Shown in pieces: positions 54,451 through 63,104 of a DNA stretch of 64,000 bases. Position numbers and translations under genes: made by a program. Numbering within the stretch: position 1 is the stretch's first letter; each line of letters starts with the position of its first letter. The stretch covers positions 4,960,001-5,024,000 of the forward strand of contig NZ_JAJSOO010000001.1 in the NCBI RefSeq assembly GCF_029428875.1, written 5' to 3'. The notes under the pieces were generated by a model. The model had not been told where the DNA came from. It saw nothing but the letters and a program-made list of their open reading frames with translations, and ran no database searches. Source of the DNA: Streptomyces sp. JH34 (GTDB taxonomy: Bacteria; Actinomycetota; Actinomycetes; Streptomycetales; Streptomycetaceae).

Positions 54451-57039
54451 ATGAAATCCCCTGCCCGCCGACCGCGGCTCGCCGTGATTGTTGCCAACGG
54501 CATCACGGGCGACTCGCGGGTCCAGAAGACGGCGGTGGCCGCAGCCCGCGACGGCTGGGACGTCACGCTGGTCGGCAGAAGCGAGACCAAGCACGTCCAG
54601 CGGTCGAGGATGGGGCCGATCCAGGTGGTCCGCGTCCCGGTGACGGCGGAGTACGTGCGCTCGGTGAAGGCGCGCCGGACTCACCCGCTGCGTGGGGCGT
54701 TGACCCAGTTCCGGATGCAGGATCAGGCTGCACTGAACCACTACCGTGCCTCCTACCGGGCGTGGGTGCGCCAGACGTCGGCCGAGACCACCTGGTCGGG
54801 CGCACCCCGACGGGCTTCTCTGAAGGCCGTGCTGCGCGCGCGCCGTGCTATGTACAAGCTGCGGGTGCGCGCCTTCAAGTGGGAGCAGCGCAGGGTACCG
54901 AAGGACCCGCAGCCGGTACGTGACTGGAGGTTCGACTGGCCCCAGCTGGTGGACCTGGACCTGGCGTTCGGCCCGGTGATCGAAGAGCTCAAGCCGGATG
55001 TCATCCACGCCAACGACTCCACCATGATCGTGACTGCAGCTCGCAGTGCCGCGCGACTCCGGGCGAGTGGGCACCGGTGTGCCTGGCTGTACGACGCCCA
55101 CGAGTACGTTCGCGGCGTGGAGTGGCCCAATCCGCGACAGGCTTACGCTCTTCCGGCAGCCGAAGCCGAGTACATCGGCCGGGCTGACGCGGTGGTCACC
55201 GTGTCCCCGCAGCTCGCCGAGCTTCTCAAGGATGATCACAAGCTCTCGAAGCTTCCTCTGGTGGTAGGCAACTCGCCGGTCCGCGAGGTGATCGGCTCCG
55301 GATCGGTACGGTCGTCCGTCCGAGAGGTCTGCGGGCTGGGGCCGGAAGTACCGCTCATGGTGTATTCGGGATGGCTGGGGCCCGAACGCGGCGTGGACGC
55401 CGTCATCGACGGTCTCCCCGAGCTGCCCGGTGTGCATCTGGCCCTGGTCTGCAGCCGGGTCACGCCCCTCCTGGAGCAGTTGCTGTCCACCGCGGAGACG
55501 CTCGGTGTGCGTGACCGCATCCATCTGGTTCCGTACGTCGCACAGCACGAGGTGGCCGACTACCTGTCCTCGGCGGACATCGGCCTGACGCCGTTCAGGC
55601 GGGTGCCCAACTGTGAGGTCTCCCTGCCGACGAAGGTCTCCGAGTACCTTCAGGCGGGTCTACCGCTGGTCACCAGCGACGTGCGGGTGATCAAGGCGTA
55701 CGTGGAGGAGAAGGGGCTCGGCGAGGTCTTCTCCTGGGACGCCCCCGCTACCTTCGCGGCCGCCGCGGCCCGTGCACTGAAGCGCCGCGATGAGCTGGCA
55801 CAGGCCATCACCGAAGACGTGCGCAAGGAGCTCTCCTGGGAGCAGCAGAGCGCCGGGCTCCTGGAGCTGTACCGCACCCTTTCGAAAAAGACACCGCCGG
55901 TGCCGGTGGCCGAGGTGCCCTGGACGGTTCAGGAGACTCCGGGGGCCCCGCGGGTCGGTTCGAGCAGCGGTAAGTCAGGTATGCCCGTCTGGACCCCTCT
56001 CGGCTCCACGCGGGTCAAGTTGGGGATCGGGCCCGCCAACTACGCGGGTCAGGGCGCGGCTTTCGCGCAGGCGATCTCGCGTGCCTACTCAGATGTTTCC
56101 GTCGAAGTCGTCATGAATCAGCGTGCCGACACCTTCGACTATCCGGCCGATGTGTATGTGGACGCCGCTCGGCTCGGAGAGTTGGATGTCCAGCTGCAGC
56201 AGGTGAAGAGAATCGTCGGCCGCTACAGCCACCTCGTCGTCGATGCTTTCATGCCGGTCTTCGGCCGGCTCAACGGTGACACCATCGCAGGTGACCTGGC
56301 CGCGCTCCGCAAGGCGCGGGTGAAGGTGGCGCTCCTTTCGCACGGAAGTGATATCCGCCACCCCGACAGGCACCTGGAACGGCACGAGTACTCCTTGTTC
56401 CGTGACGCTCCCGAGGGCATCGCCGAGAAACTCAGAAGTAAGGCGGAGGCCAACCGGCGCATTGCCGACGAGGCCGGTCTGCCGCTCTTCGTCACGACTC
56501 CCGACCTGCTGGACGACCTGCCGGCTGCCAAGTGGGCGCCCCTGGTGGTGGACGTCGCCTCATGGGCGGCCGACACCGTGGTCATGGAGCGCAAGCGGCC
56601 CATCGTGCTGCACGCCCCGTCCAAGCGCTGGACCAAGGGTACGGACCGGATCATGCCCGTCCTCACCGAGCTGCACGACAGAGGAGTCATCGACTTCAGG
56701 CTTGCCGAGGACATCCCCTGGGCCGAGATGCAGGCGCTGGTCAAGGCGAGCGACCTGGTCCTGGACCAGTTCACCACCGGAAGTTACGGCACTTTCGCAG
56801 TCGAGGCGATGGCCGCGGGCAAGCCGGTGATCGGCTACATCAGCGATGCGGTGAAGGCGACGACGAACGGCGAGCTGCCCATCGTCAGCGCCACTCCCGC
56901 CACGCTGCGGGAAGCGCTGGATTCCCTGATCGAAGATCGCGAGGGCGCCGCGGCCATCGGCCGTGCCTCGGTGGAATTCGCGCATACGTACCACGACGGA
57001 CGCTGGACCGCGCAGGTACTGAGCGGATTCCTCAAGTGA
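54451..57039 (+). CDS. Large glycosyltransferase with two GT-B-like modules
   Basis: 862 residues. First module (1-480): RPRLAVIVANGITGDSRVQK, a basic insert (about 70-150), DVIHANDSTMIVTAA, LYDAHEYVRG, LMVYSGWLGPERGVDAVID and ADIGLTPFRRVPNCEVSLPTK, the layout of family 4 glycosyltransferases. A linker of about 30 residues leads to a second module (about 520-862) with its own Rossmann segment (VKLGIGPANYAGQGAAFA), a VALLSHGSDIRHPD loop and nucleotide-sugar site VLDQFTTGSYGTFAVEAMAAG. Probably bifunctional, adding two sugars. ATG 54451 with GGAGGAA. No membrane segment; cytosolic face. Confidence 0.88.
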   Translation: MKSPARRPRLAVIVANGITGDSRVQKTAVAAARDGWDVTLVGRSETKHVQRSRMGPIQVVRVPVTAEYVRSVKARRTHPLRGALTQFRMQDQAALNHYRASYRAWVRQTSAETTWSGAPRRASLKAVLRARRAMYKLRVRAFKWEQRRVPKDPQPVRDWRFDWPQLVDLDLAFGPVIEELKPDVIHANDSTMIVTAARSAARLRASGHRCAWLYDAHEYVRGVEWPNPRQAYALPAAEAEYIGRADAVVTVSPQLAELLKDDHKLSKLPLVVGNSPVREVIGSGSVRSSVREVCGLGPEVPLMVYSGWLGPERGVDAVIDGLPELPGVHLALVCSRVTPLLEQLLSTAETLGVRDRIHLVPYVAQHEVADYLSSADIGLTPFRRVPNCEVSLPTKVSEYLQAGLPLVTSDVRVIKAYVEEKGLGEVFSWDAPATFAAAAARALKRRDELAQAITEDVRKELSWEQQSAGLLELYRTLSKKTPPVPVAEVPWTVQETPGAPRVGSSSGKSGMPVWTPLGSTRVKLGIGPANYAGQGAAFAQAISRAYSDVSVEVVMNQRADTFDYPADVYVDAARLGELDVQLQQVKRIVGRYSHLVVDAFMPVFGRLNGDTIAGDLAALRKARVKVALLSHGSDIRHPDRHLERHEYSLFRDAPEGIAEKLRSKAEANRRIADEAGLPLFVTTPDLLDDLPAAKWAPLVVDVASWAADTVVMERKRPIVLHAPSKRWTKGTDRIMPVLTELHDRGVIDFRLAEDIPWAEMQALVKASDLVLDQFTTGSYGTFAVEAMAAGKPVIGYISDAVKATTNGELPIVSATPATLREALDSLIEDREGAAAIGRASVEFAHTYHDGRWTAQVLSGFLK

Positions 57040-57062
57040 CGCGTCCGGGGGAAAGGTTGTTC

Positions 57063-58640
57063 ATGGAGACGCAGGAAGCCGGCATCGAGCTGCCCCGCAG
57101 GGGCCGGGTCGTCATGCTCGTCGACAACAAGGTCGAAGGGGATTCGCGGGTCCAGAAGGCCGCCGAGTCCATGGCTGCGGCGGGCTGGGACGTGACGTTG
57201 CTCGGCCTGGTGCGCTCGGGCAGCGGCCGCAGCTGGAAAATCGGCGATGCCGATGTGCGACTGCTGCCGCTGAAGACACCACTGGCGAAGCGGCACGCCG
57301 AACGGCACCGCTCGCTGCTGCGCCGACCTCTGGCCTACCCGCCCGGCCCGCTCGGTGCGTACAGACGGCAGTGGGCCAAGGCTTGGCGCGCCGACGTCGC
57401 GTCGCGCCGCGCCGCGCTCAAGGTGGTGCCGCAGGCGGTCGGGTCGCCGGCCTTCCGCAAGGTGGAGCAGGCGCGTCTCACGGTGGCCGGACCGGCGTCG
57501 AAGCTGCTGCAGCGCTGGATCGCCCTCCGCTCCCGTCAGTCAACTGAGGCGCACGAGGCCGGTCGAAGGCTTCAAGGGCCGATGGACCGGGCCTTCACCG
57601 CTGCCTGGAAGACTGCCAAGGGCAGGAGAGCCTGGCGCAGGCTCGAACCCGCGTTGTGGGACTACGAGCTGACCTACGGCAAGGAGATCGATGCGCTCAA
57701 GCCCGATCTGATCCACGCCAACGACTTCCGGATGCTTGGTGTGGGGGCTCGTGCCGCGGTCCGGGCCAGGGCCGCGGGACGTCAGGTCAAGCTCGTCTGG
57801 GACGCCCACGAGTTCCTTCCCGGGGTCCGCCCCTGGGAGGACAACGCGCACTGGATTCCCGGCAATACGGCGCACGAGAGCGAGTACGCCCCCTACGCCG
57901 ACGCGGTGGTGACCGTGTCCGAAGGTCTCGGCGACCTGCTGCGCGAGCGCCATTTCCTGGCCACCAGGCCCACGGTCGTGCTGAACGCGCCCGACCGGCC
58001 GGTCGAGAGGCCGGACACCGGCCCGGCTCCGGACCTACGTGAACTGTGCGGCATCGGCCCCGAGGTTCCGCTGGTGGTCTACAGCGGCTCGCCGGGTCCG
58101 CAGCGGGGCCTCGGCGACATGGTGGAAGCGCTGCCGCAGCTTGACGGCGTACACATGGCCTTCGTGGTCCCGAATCCCGCTGCCTCCTACATAAAGGGCT
58201 TGCTGACCCGGGCCGCGGAGCTGGGGGTGGGGGACCGCCTGCACGCGGTGCCCTACGTACCGCACTGGCAGGTTGTCTCGTTCCTGTCCACGGCGAACGC
58301 CGGTTGTATCCCGATCCACCACTGGCCCAACCATGAGATCGCGCTGATCACGAAGTTCTTCGAGTACTCCCACGCCAGGCTGCCCTTGGTCGTGAGCGAC
58401 GTGAAGACCATGTCCGAAGTGACCCGTTCGACGGGACAGGGTGAGGTCTGCACCGCTGAGGACGTCGCTGATCTGGCCCGCGCGATCAAGCAGGTCCTGG
58501 CCGACCCGGAGCGCTACCGTGCCGCGTACGACAAGCCCGGGCTGCTGGACACGTGGACCTGGGAGGCGCAGGCCGAGGTCCTCGACGGGCTCTACTCCGA
58601 CCTGCTCCCGGGCCGCGAGAAGGTGGAAAACAGACTATGA
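57063..58640 (+). CDS. Family 4-type glycosyltransferase
   Basis: 525 residues. The start of the GT-B fold (RGRVVMLVDNKVEGDSRVQK, AAAGWDVTLLGLVRSG) repeats the pattern of the first module of the preceding gene, as does the Arg-rich insert at about 70-180, so the two arose by duplication. Donor-site blocks: DLIHANDFRMLGVGARA, VWDAHEFLPGV, VVYSGSPGPQRGLGDMVEAL and PIHHWPNHEIALITKFFEYSHA. ATG 57063. Its end overlaps the next gene by 4 bp (ATGA). Cytosolic, acts on an undecaprenyl-linked or lipid acceptor in such clusters. Confidence 0.88.
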   Translation: METQEAGIELPRRGRVVMLVDNKVEGDSRVQKAAESMAAAGWDVTLLGLVRSGSGRSWKIGDADVRLLPLKTPLAKRHAERHRSLLRRPLAYPPGPLGAYRRQWAKAWRADVASRRAALKVVPQAVGSPAFRKVEQARLTVAGPASKLLQRWIALRSRQSTEAHEAGRRLQGPMDRAFTAAWKTAKGRRAWRRLEPALWDYELTYGKEIDALKPDLIHANDFRMLGVGARAAVRARAAGRQVKLVWDAHEFLPGVRPWEDNAHWIPGNTAHESEYAPYADAVVTVSEGLGDLLRERHFLATRPTVVLNAPDRPVERPDTGPAPDLRELCGIGPEVPLVVYSGSPGPQRGLGDMVEALPQLDGVHMAFVVPNPAASYIKGLLTRAAELGVGDRLHAVPYVPHWQVVSFLSTANAGCIPIHHWPNHEIALITKFFEYSHARLPLVVSDVKTMSEVTRSTGQGEVCTAEDVADLARAIKQVLADPERYRAAYDKPGLLDTWTWEAQAEVLDGLYSDLLPGREKVENRL

Positions 58641-60265
58641 CGGCTCCTGACGTCAGTGTGGTTGTCGCTGTCTACAACACGATGCCGTACCTCACGGAAT
58701 GCCTGAACTCGCTTGTCGGGCAGAGCATCGGTTTGGAGCGGCTGGAGATCGTCGCGGTCGATGACGGCTCGACGGACGAGAGCGGTGCTGAGCTCGACCG
58801 TTTCGCCGAGCGCTACCCCGGCACGGTCAAGGTCGTCCACCAGGCGAACTCCGGTGGCCCCGCCGCGCCCAGTAACAGGGCGCTCGAGGTGGCCACCGGC
58901 CGGTTCGTGTACTTCATAGGGTCCGACGACTATCTCGGTGTGGAAGCCCTTGAGCGCATGGTGGGCTACGCGGACGAGCACGACTCCGACGTGGTCATCG
59001 GCAAGATGGTCGGAACCAACGGCCGGTACGTGCACCAGAAGCTGTACAAGAAGAACGACCCTGACGTCAGCCTCTTTCGCTCGAGCCTGCCTTACACACT
59101 GGCGAACACCAAGCTCTTCCGCCGCGAGCTGGTCGAGAAGCACGGGCTGCGCTTTCCGGAAGACCTGCCGGTCGGCAGCGATCAGCCGTTCACCATCGAG
59201 GCATGCGTCCGAGCCCGGAAGATCTCGGTCCTCTCGGACTACACCTTCTACTACGCGGTGAAGCGCGGTGACGCCAGCAACATCACCTACAGGGCCAACC
59301 ATCTGTCCCGGCTGCGATGTACTGCCGCGATCATGAAGCACGCCGCCACACTCGTGGAAGCCGGTCCCGACCGTGACGCGCTGTTCGAGCGGCACTTCAC
59401 CTGGGAACTCGCCAAACTCATCCAGGGCGATTTCCCGGCCCTCGACCCGGAAATCCGACAGGAGGTCTGCGACGGGATCGCTGCCCTTGCGGACGAGTAC
59501 CTGACCGACGGACTCCGGGATTCCCTGGACGTCAAGCGACGGGTGCGGATCTGCCTCGCGCAGGCCGGAGCTGTGGAGGAGCTCGTCCGGGCCATCGAGG
59601 ACGAGGCCGAGCACGGCGCCCCGCCCTTCCGTCTCGAGGACGGCCGGGCCTTCGCGCTGTACCCCGGTTTCCGTGACGAGGCCCTCGGCCTGCCCGACCG
59701 TGTCTACGAGCTGGTCGGGGAGGCTGTGCCCGGGCGGCTGGCACAGGGCACCGAGCTCGTCACCGCCGAATGGGACCAGAAAGGTGACGACCTGGCTCTC
59801 GTGCTCACGGCCCGGACCGGTGTCATCGGTGACATCAGTTCCCTGACCGTGCGCCTGGCGAAGGGGGCCATGCCCAAGAGCGCGGACAAGCCCGGCGCGC
59901 GCCGTCTGCCGGCCGGCCAGGAACTCCCCCATCCCGAGGGAGAGTTCAGTCGGTCGACTGCCGATGACGGCCGGGCGACGACAGTGCGCGCCCGGATCCC
60001 GGTCCATGCCGCCAAGGCGAAGCTCGGTGTCCGCGTGTACGTGGACGTGGCAGGTTCGACTTACGAGATCCCGGTGAAGACCGGCGGTCAGCCGCTTCCC
60101 CTGGCCCGTCGCTGGCGGCAGGCCGTTCCGTACAGGGTGTCGGCGAACCAGAATTCCAAGGGCCGGCTCGTGGTCACGACCGCCCCCCTGTGGGAGATCA
60201 AACCCGGTGCGGGCAAGCGGCTGCGCCACATGCTGTCCAGGCTGAAGAGGAAAGTAACCCGATGA
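58637..60265 (+). CDS. Family 2 glycosyltransferase with C-terminal beta domain
   Basis: 542 residues. GT-A domain about 1-220: DVSVVVAVYNTMPYLTECL, VAVDDGSTDESG and FIGSDDYLGVEALERM, with the D-x-D type metal site SDD. QPFTIEAC is the acceptor-base region. Residues about 300-540 form a beta-rich extension (WDQKGDDLALVLTARTG, AKLGVRVYVDVAGSTYEI), as in teichoic-acid-type glycosyltransferases where it aids oligomer formation. A basic end (LSRLKRKVTR). Overlaps the neighbours by 4 bp on both sides, so tightly coupled. Confidence 0.88.
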   Translation: MTAPDVSVVVAVYNTMPYLTECLNSLVGQSIGLERLEIVAVDDGSTDESGAELDRFAERYPGTVKVVHQANSGGPAAPSNRALEVATGRFVYFIGSDDYLGVEALERMVGYADEHDSDVVIGKMVGTNGRYVHQKLYKKNDPDVSLFRSSLPYTLANTKLFRRELVEKHGLRFPEDLPVGSDQPFTIEACVRARKISVLSDYTFYYAVKRGDASNITYRANHLSRLRCTAAIMKHAATLVEAGPDRDALFERHFTWELAKLIQGDFPALDPEIRQEVCDGIAALADEYLTDGLRDSLDVKRRVRICLAQAGAVEELVRAIEDEAEHGAPPFRLEDGRAFALYPGFRDEALGLPDRVYELVGEAVPGRLAQGTELVTAEWDQKGDDLALVLTARTGVIGDISSLTVRLAKGAMPKSADKPGARRLPAGQELPHPEGEFSRSTADDGRATTVRARIPVHAAKAKLGVRVYVDVAGSTYEIPVKTGGQPLPLARRWRQAVPYRVSANQNSKGRLVVTTAPLWEIKPGAGKRLRHMLSRLKRKVTR

Positions 60266-61545
60266 ACATCTGTGTAGTCGCGCTCGGCAAGATCGGCCTC
60301 CCGCTCGCCGTGCAGTTCGCGGCCAAGGGCCACAAGGTCATTGGCGCGGACGTCAACGAGAAGGTCGTCGAGCTGGTCAACGCGGCCACCGAGCCGTTCC
60401 CCGGCGAGCACGACCTCGACGTCAAGCTCAAGGAGACCGTGGGAGCGGGCCTGCTCTCCGCGACGACGGACACCACGGCGGCGGTCGCCGCGTCCGACGC
60501 CGTCGTGGTCGTCGTCCCGCTCTTCGTGGACGCCGAGGGCACCCCTGACTTCGGCTGGATGGACTCGGCCACCAAGGCCATCGCCGCAGGCCTCAAGCCG
60601 GGCACCCTCGTCAGCTACGAGACCACGCTGCCCGTCGGCACCACCCGTACCCGCTGGGCTCCGATGCTCGCGGAGGGCTCCGGCCTGACCCCGGGTGTGG
60701 ACTTCCACCTCGTCTTCTCGCCGGAGCGCGTGCTGACCGGCCGCGTCTTCGCCGACCTGCGCCGCTACCCCAAGCTCGTCGGCGGCATCGACGAGGCGTC
60801 CTCGCAGCGCGGCGTGGAGTTCTACGAGGCCGTGCTCGACTTCGACGACCGCGAGGACCTGCCGCGCCCGAACGGCGTCTGGGACCTCGGCACGGCGGAG
60901 GCGTCCGAGCTCGCCAAGCTCGCCGAGACGACGTACCGCGACGTCAACATCGGTCTGGCCAACCAGTTCGCCCGGTTCGCCGACAAGAACGACATCGACG
61001 TCAAGAAGGTCATTGAGGCCTGCAACAGCCAGCCCTACAGCCACATCCACCAGCCGGGTATCGCCGTCGGCGGCCACTGCATCCCGATCTACCCGCGGAT
61101 GTACCTCTGGAACGACCCGGAGGCTACCGTCGTCCGTTCGGCTCGTGAGGCCAACGCCGCGATGCCCGAGTACTCCGTCGACCTGCTGGCCGCCGCCTAC
61201 GGAGACCTGGACGGCGCCGGGGTCCTCGTGCTGGGCGCCGCCTACCGCGGTGGAGTCAAGGAGACCGCCTTCTCCGGTGTCTTCGGTGTCGTCGACGCGC
61301 TGAAGGCGCGCGGCGCGGTTCCGTTCGTCTCGGACCCGATGTACACCCCCGACGAGCTGACCGCGCACGGTCTCGTGCCGCACGAGGGTCAGACGGTCAC
61401 CGCCGCGATCCTCCAGGCCGACCACGCCGAGTACCGTGAGCTGGCCGCCGCCGACCTGCCGGACGTGCGCGTCCTGGTCGACGGCCGTCGCACGACGGAC
61501 CCGGCCAAGTGGGAAGGCGTACGCCGCGTCGTCATCGGCGGCTGA
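60262..61545 (+). CDS. UDP-sugar dehydrogenase (UDP-glucose / UDP-N-acetylmannosamine dehydrogenase family)
   Basis: 427 residues. NAD-dependent two-step oxidation of the sugar C6 to a uronic acid. Rossmann start: MNICVVALGKIGLPLAVQFA. The catalytic cysteine is Cys273 in GGHCIPIYP. SPERVLTGR and LAETTYRDVNIGLANQFARF are further signatures. The sequence is closer to WecC-like dehydrogenases than to UDP-glucose dehydrogenase of plants; the exact sugar is open. Last gene of the operon, followed by the terminator interrupted by the IS30 element. Confidence 0.9.
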   Translation: MNICVVALGKIGLPLAVQFAAKGHKVIGADVNEKVVELVNAATEPFPGEHDLDVKLKETVGAGLLSATTDTTAAVAASDAVVVVVPLFVDAEGTPDFGWMDSATKAIAAGLKPGTLVSYETTLPVGTTRTRWAPMLAEGSGLTPGVDFHLVFSPERVLTGRVFADLRRYPKLVGGIDEASSQRGVEFYEAVLDFDDREDLPRPNGVWDLGTAEASELAKLAETTYRDVNIGLANQFARFADKNDIDVKKVIEACNSQPYSHIHQPGIAVGGHCIPIYPRMYLWNDPEATVVRSAREANAAMPEYSVDLLAAAYGDLDGAGVLVLGAAYRGGVKETAFSGVFGVVDALKARGAVPFVSDPMYTPDELTAHGLVPHEGQTVTAAILQADHAEYRELAAADLPDVRVLVDGRRTTDPAKWEGVRRVVIGG

Positions 61546-61558
61546 CCGAACTCGTACC

Positions 61559-61580
61559 GACGGCTGAGGCCCCACCCGGC
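61559..61580 (+). terminator. Left half of the split operon terminator
   Basis: GACGGCTGAGGCCCCACCCGG (61559-61579) is perfectly complementary (21 bp) to 63069-63089. Without the inserted element the loop would be CGGCA. Confidence 0.85.
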
Positions 61581-63062
61581 TTGGGTTCCAGTGGTCGTTG
61601 CAACACCGCCTGGTTCTAGGTGGTGAGTAGATCACGTAGACGCTCGGCTGGGGTATCCCAGCCGAGCGTCTTGCGTGGGCGGCAGTTGAGTTCCTGGGCG
61701 ACGTGCTCGAGGTCTTCGGGGGGCTGTGGACGCTCAGGTCGGTGCCCTTGGGGAAGTACTGCCGCAGCAGTCCGTTGGTGTTCTCGTTGGAGCCGCGCTG
61801 CCAGGGCGAGGCGGGGTCGCAGAAGTAGACGGGCATGCCGGTGGCCATGCTGAACTGCTTGTGGCGTGCCATCTCGCTGCCCTGGTCCCAGGTGAGGGAG
61901 TCGTGCAGGTGGGCGGGCAGGGTCTGGATCGTGGCGACCAGGCCGTCGCGGACCGGTTTCGGCGTCGTGGGCTCCGCCGGGCAGGTGGACCAGCAGGGTG
62001 TAGCGGGTGCTGCGTTCGACCAGGGTGGCGATCGCGGAACGGCCACCCGCACCGATGATCAGGTCGCCTTCCCAGTGGCCGGGCACGGCCCGTTCCTCGA
62101 CGTCGGAGGGGCGGTCGCTGATCATGATCATCGGATCGGTGAACCGGGGAGTGCGCCGCTGGGGGTCCCGGCGTGGTTTGCGGCGGGTGCGGCCGGAGCG
62201 GACGGCTGCCTGCACTTCCCGCTTCAGGCCGCCGCGAACCTGGAAATACAGTGCCTGGTAGATCGTTTCCACGCTCACCCGCATGCTCTCGTCGTCGGGA
62301 TACTCAGTAGTCAGAGCGTGGCAGATCTGCTCCGGTGACCACCGCCTGCGCAGTTGGTCCTGGACGAAGCGGCGCAGCAGGCCTGTGCGCAGCAGCTTGC
62401 GCTCCTTGGGCCGGGCCTGCGCGGGGCGGCTGCCCGGTGGGTGGCGTAGGGCTGGCAGCCCTATGCGCCGGAGTTCGCGTCGATCTCCCGCTTGACCGTG
62501 CTCGCCGACCGCCCCAGGGCCCGTCCGATCGCCCTCAGCGACTGCCCCGCCGCGCGGAGATCGCGGATCTTCTCGCGCTCGGCGAGCGTCAGGAACCTCG
62601 GGTGGAGCTGCTTCTCCAGGGCCGTCAGGCCCACCGGTGGCGTGGTCACGCCGCCCATCGTGACGGTCCCGGTGGCGTAGTCGACACGGCGCCCGTCGGC
62701 ATAGGTGCGCGTGGTGCGGCTCTTCTTGACGCCCCAGTCCCAGTCCTTGGCTGTGCGCTCGTTCACGCCGGCCTGCCGGGCCGCTGCCCGGCGGGCGACA
62801 CCGGCGGCCCGAAGCCGCTCGTACTCGTCCCGCCCGGGATGCCGGCGCGGCAGACGCACCGAACTCCGCCCGGCCTTCCGGGCCCAGCCGAAGGCGGTGT
62901 TCCGGTTCATCCCCAGGTCCCGGGCAACCAGGGTCACGTTCCCCACAACATCCAGCCGGGCAATAAAACGCTCCCTCAGCCTCGCAACATCATCGCGTCC
63001 AACGACCCCGGTCCTCGCAACTCCCACAGATCGCGGGTGTTGCGAGGACCGTTAGAACCCAA
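61581..63062 (-). mobile_element. IS30-family insertion sequence, 1482 bp
   Basis: Terminal inverted repeats of 27 bp: left 61581-61607, right 63036-63062, 22 of 27 positions matching. Flanked by the direct repeat GC (61579-61580 and 63063-63064), the 2-bp duplication expected for this family. Contains one transposase gene on the minus strand, now broken. Near the right end a 13-bp palindrome (63009-63021 with 63039-63051) overlaps the transposase promoter region. Target: the loop of the operon terminator. Confidence 0.85.
61616..63027 (-). pseudogene. Degraded IS30-family transposase
   Basis: The N-terminal part (63027-62461) has two helix-turn-helix regions (LVARDLGMNRNTAFGWARK; LTLAEREKIRDLRAAGQSLR) and stops at TAG 62461-62463. 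The next part (LRTGLLRRFVQDQLRRRWSP, VSVETIYQALYFQV) needs another frame. The first acidic residue is in GHWEGDLIIGAGG. Then an extra base near 61978 moves the second (LTWDQGSEMARH) and the last (NENTNGLLRQYFPKG) into a further frame, and an extra G in a G6 run (61718-61723) restores ELNCRPRKTLGWDTPAERL. So at least three to four lesions: not active. Confidence 0.88.
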
Positions 63063-63089
63063 GCGGCACCGGGTGGGGCCTCAGCCGTC
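63063..63089 (+). terminator. Right half of the split operon terminator
   Basis: CCGGGTGGGGCCTCAGCCGTC (63069-63089) pairs with 61559-61579. Preceded by GC plus the rest of the loop (GGCA). Confidence 0.85.
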
Positions 63090-63104
63090 TGTCCGGCCGT
63101 GAGG

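Noticed and set aside
63009..63051. 13-bp palindrome near the right IS end read as a terminator
   Set aside because: It overlaps the transposase start and right inverted repeat, so it belongs to the IS end structure rather than to a gene terminator.
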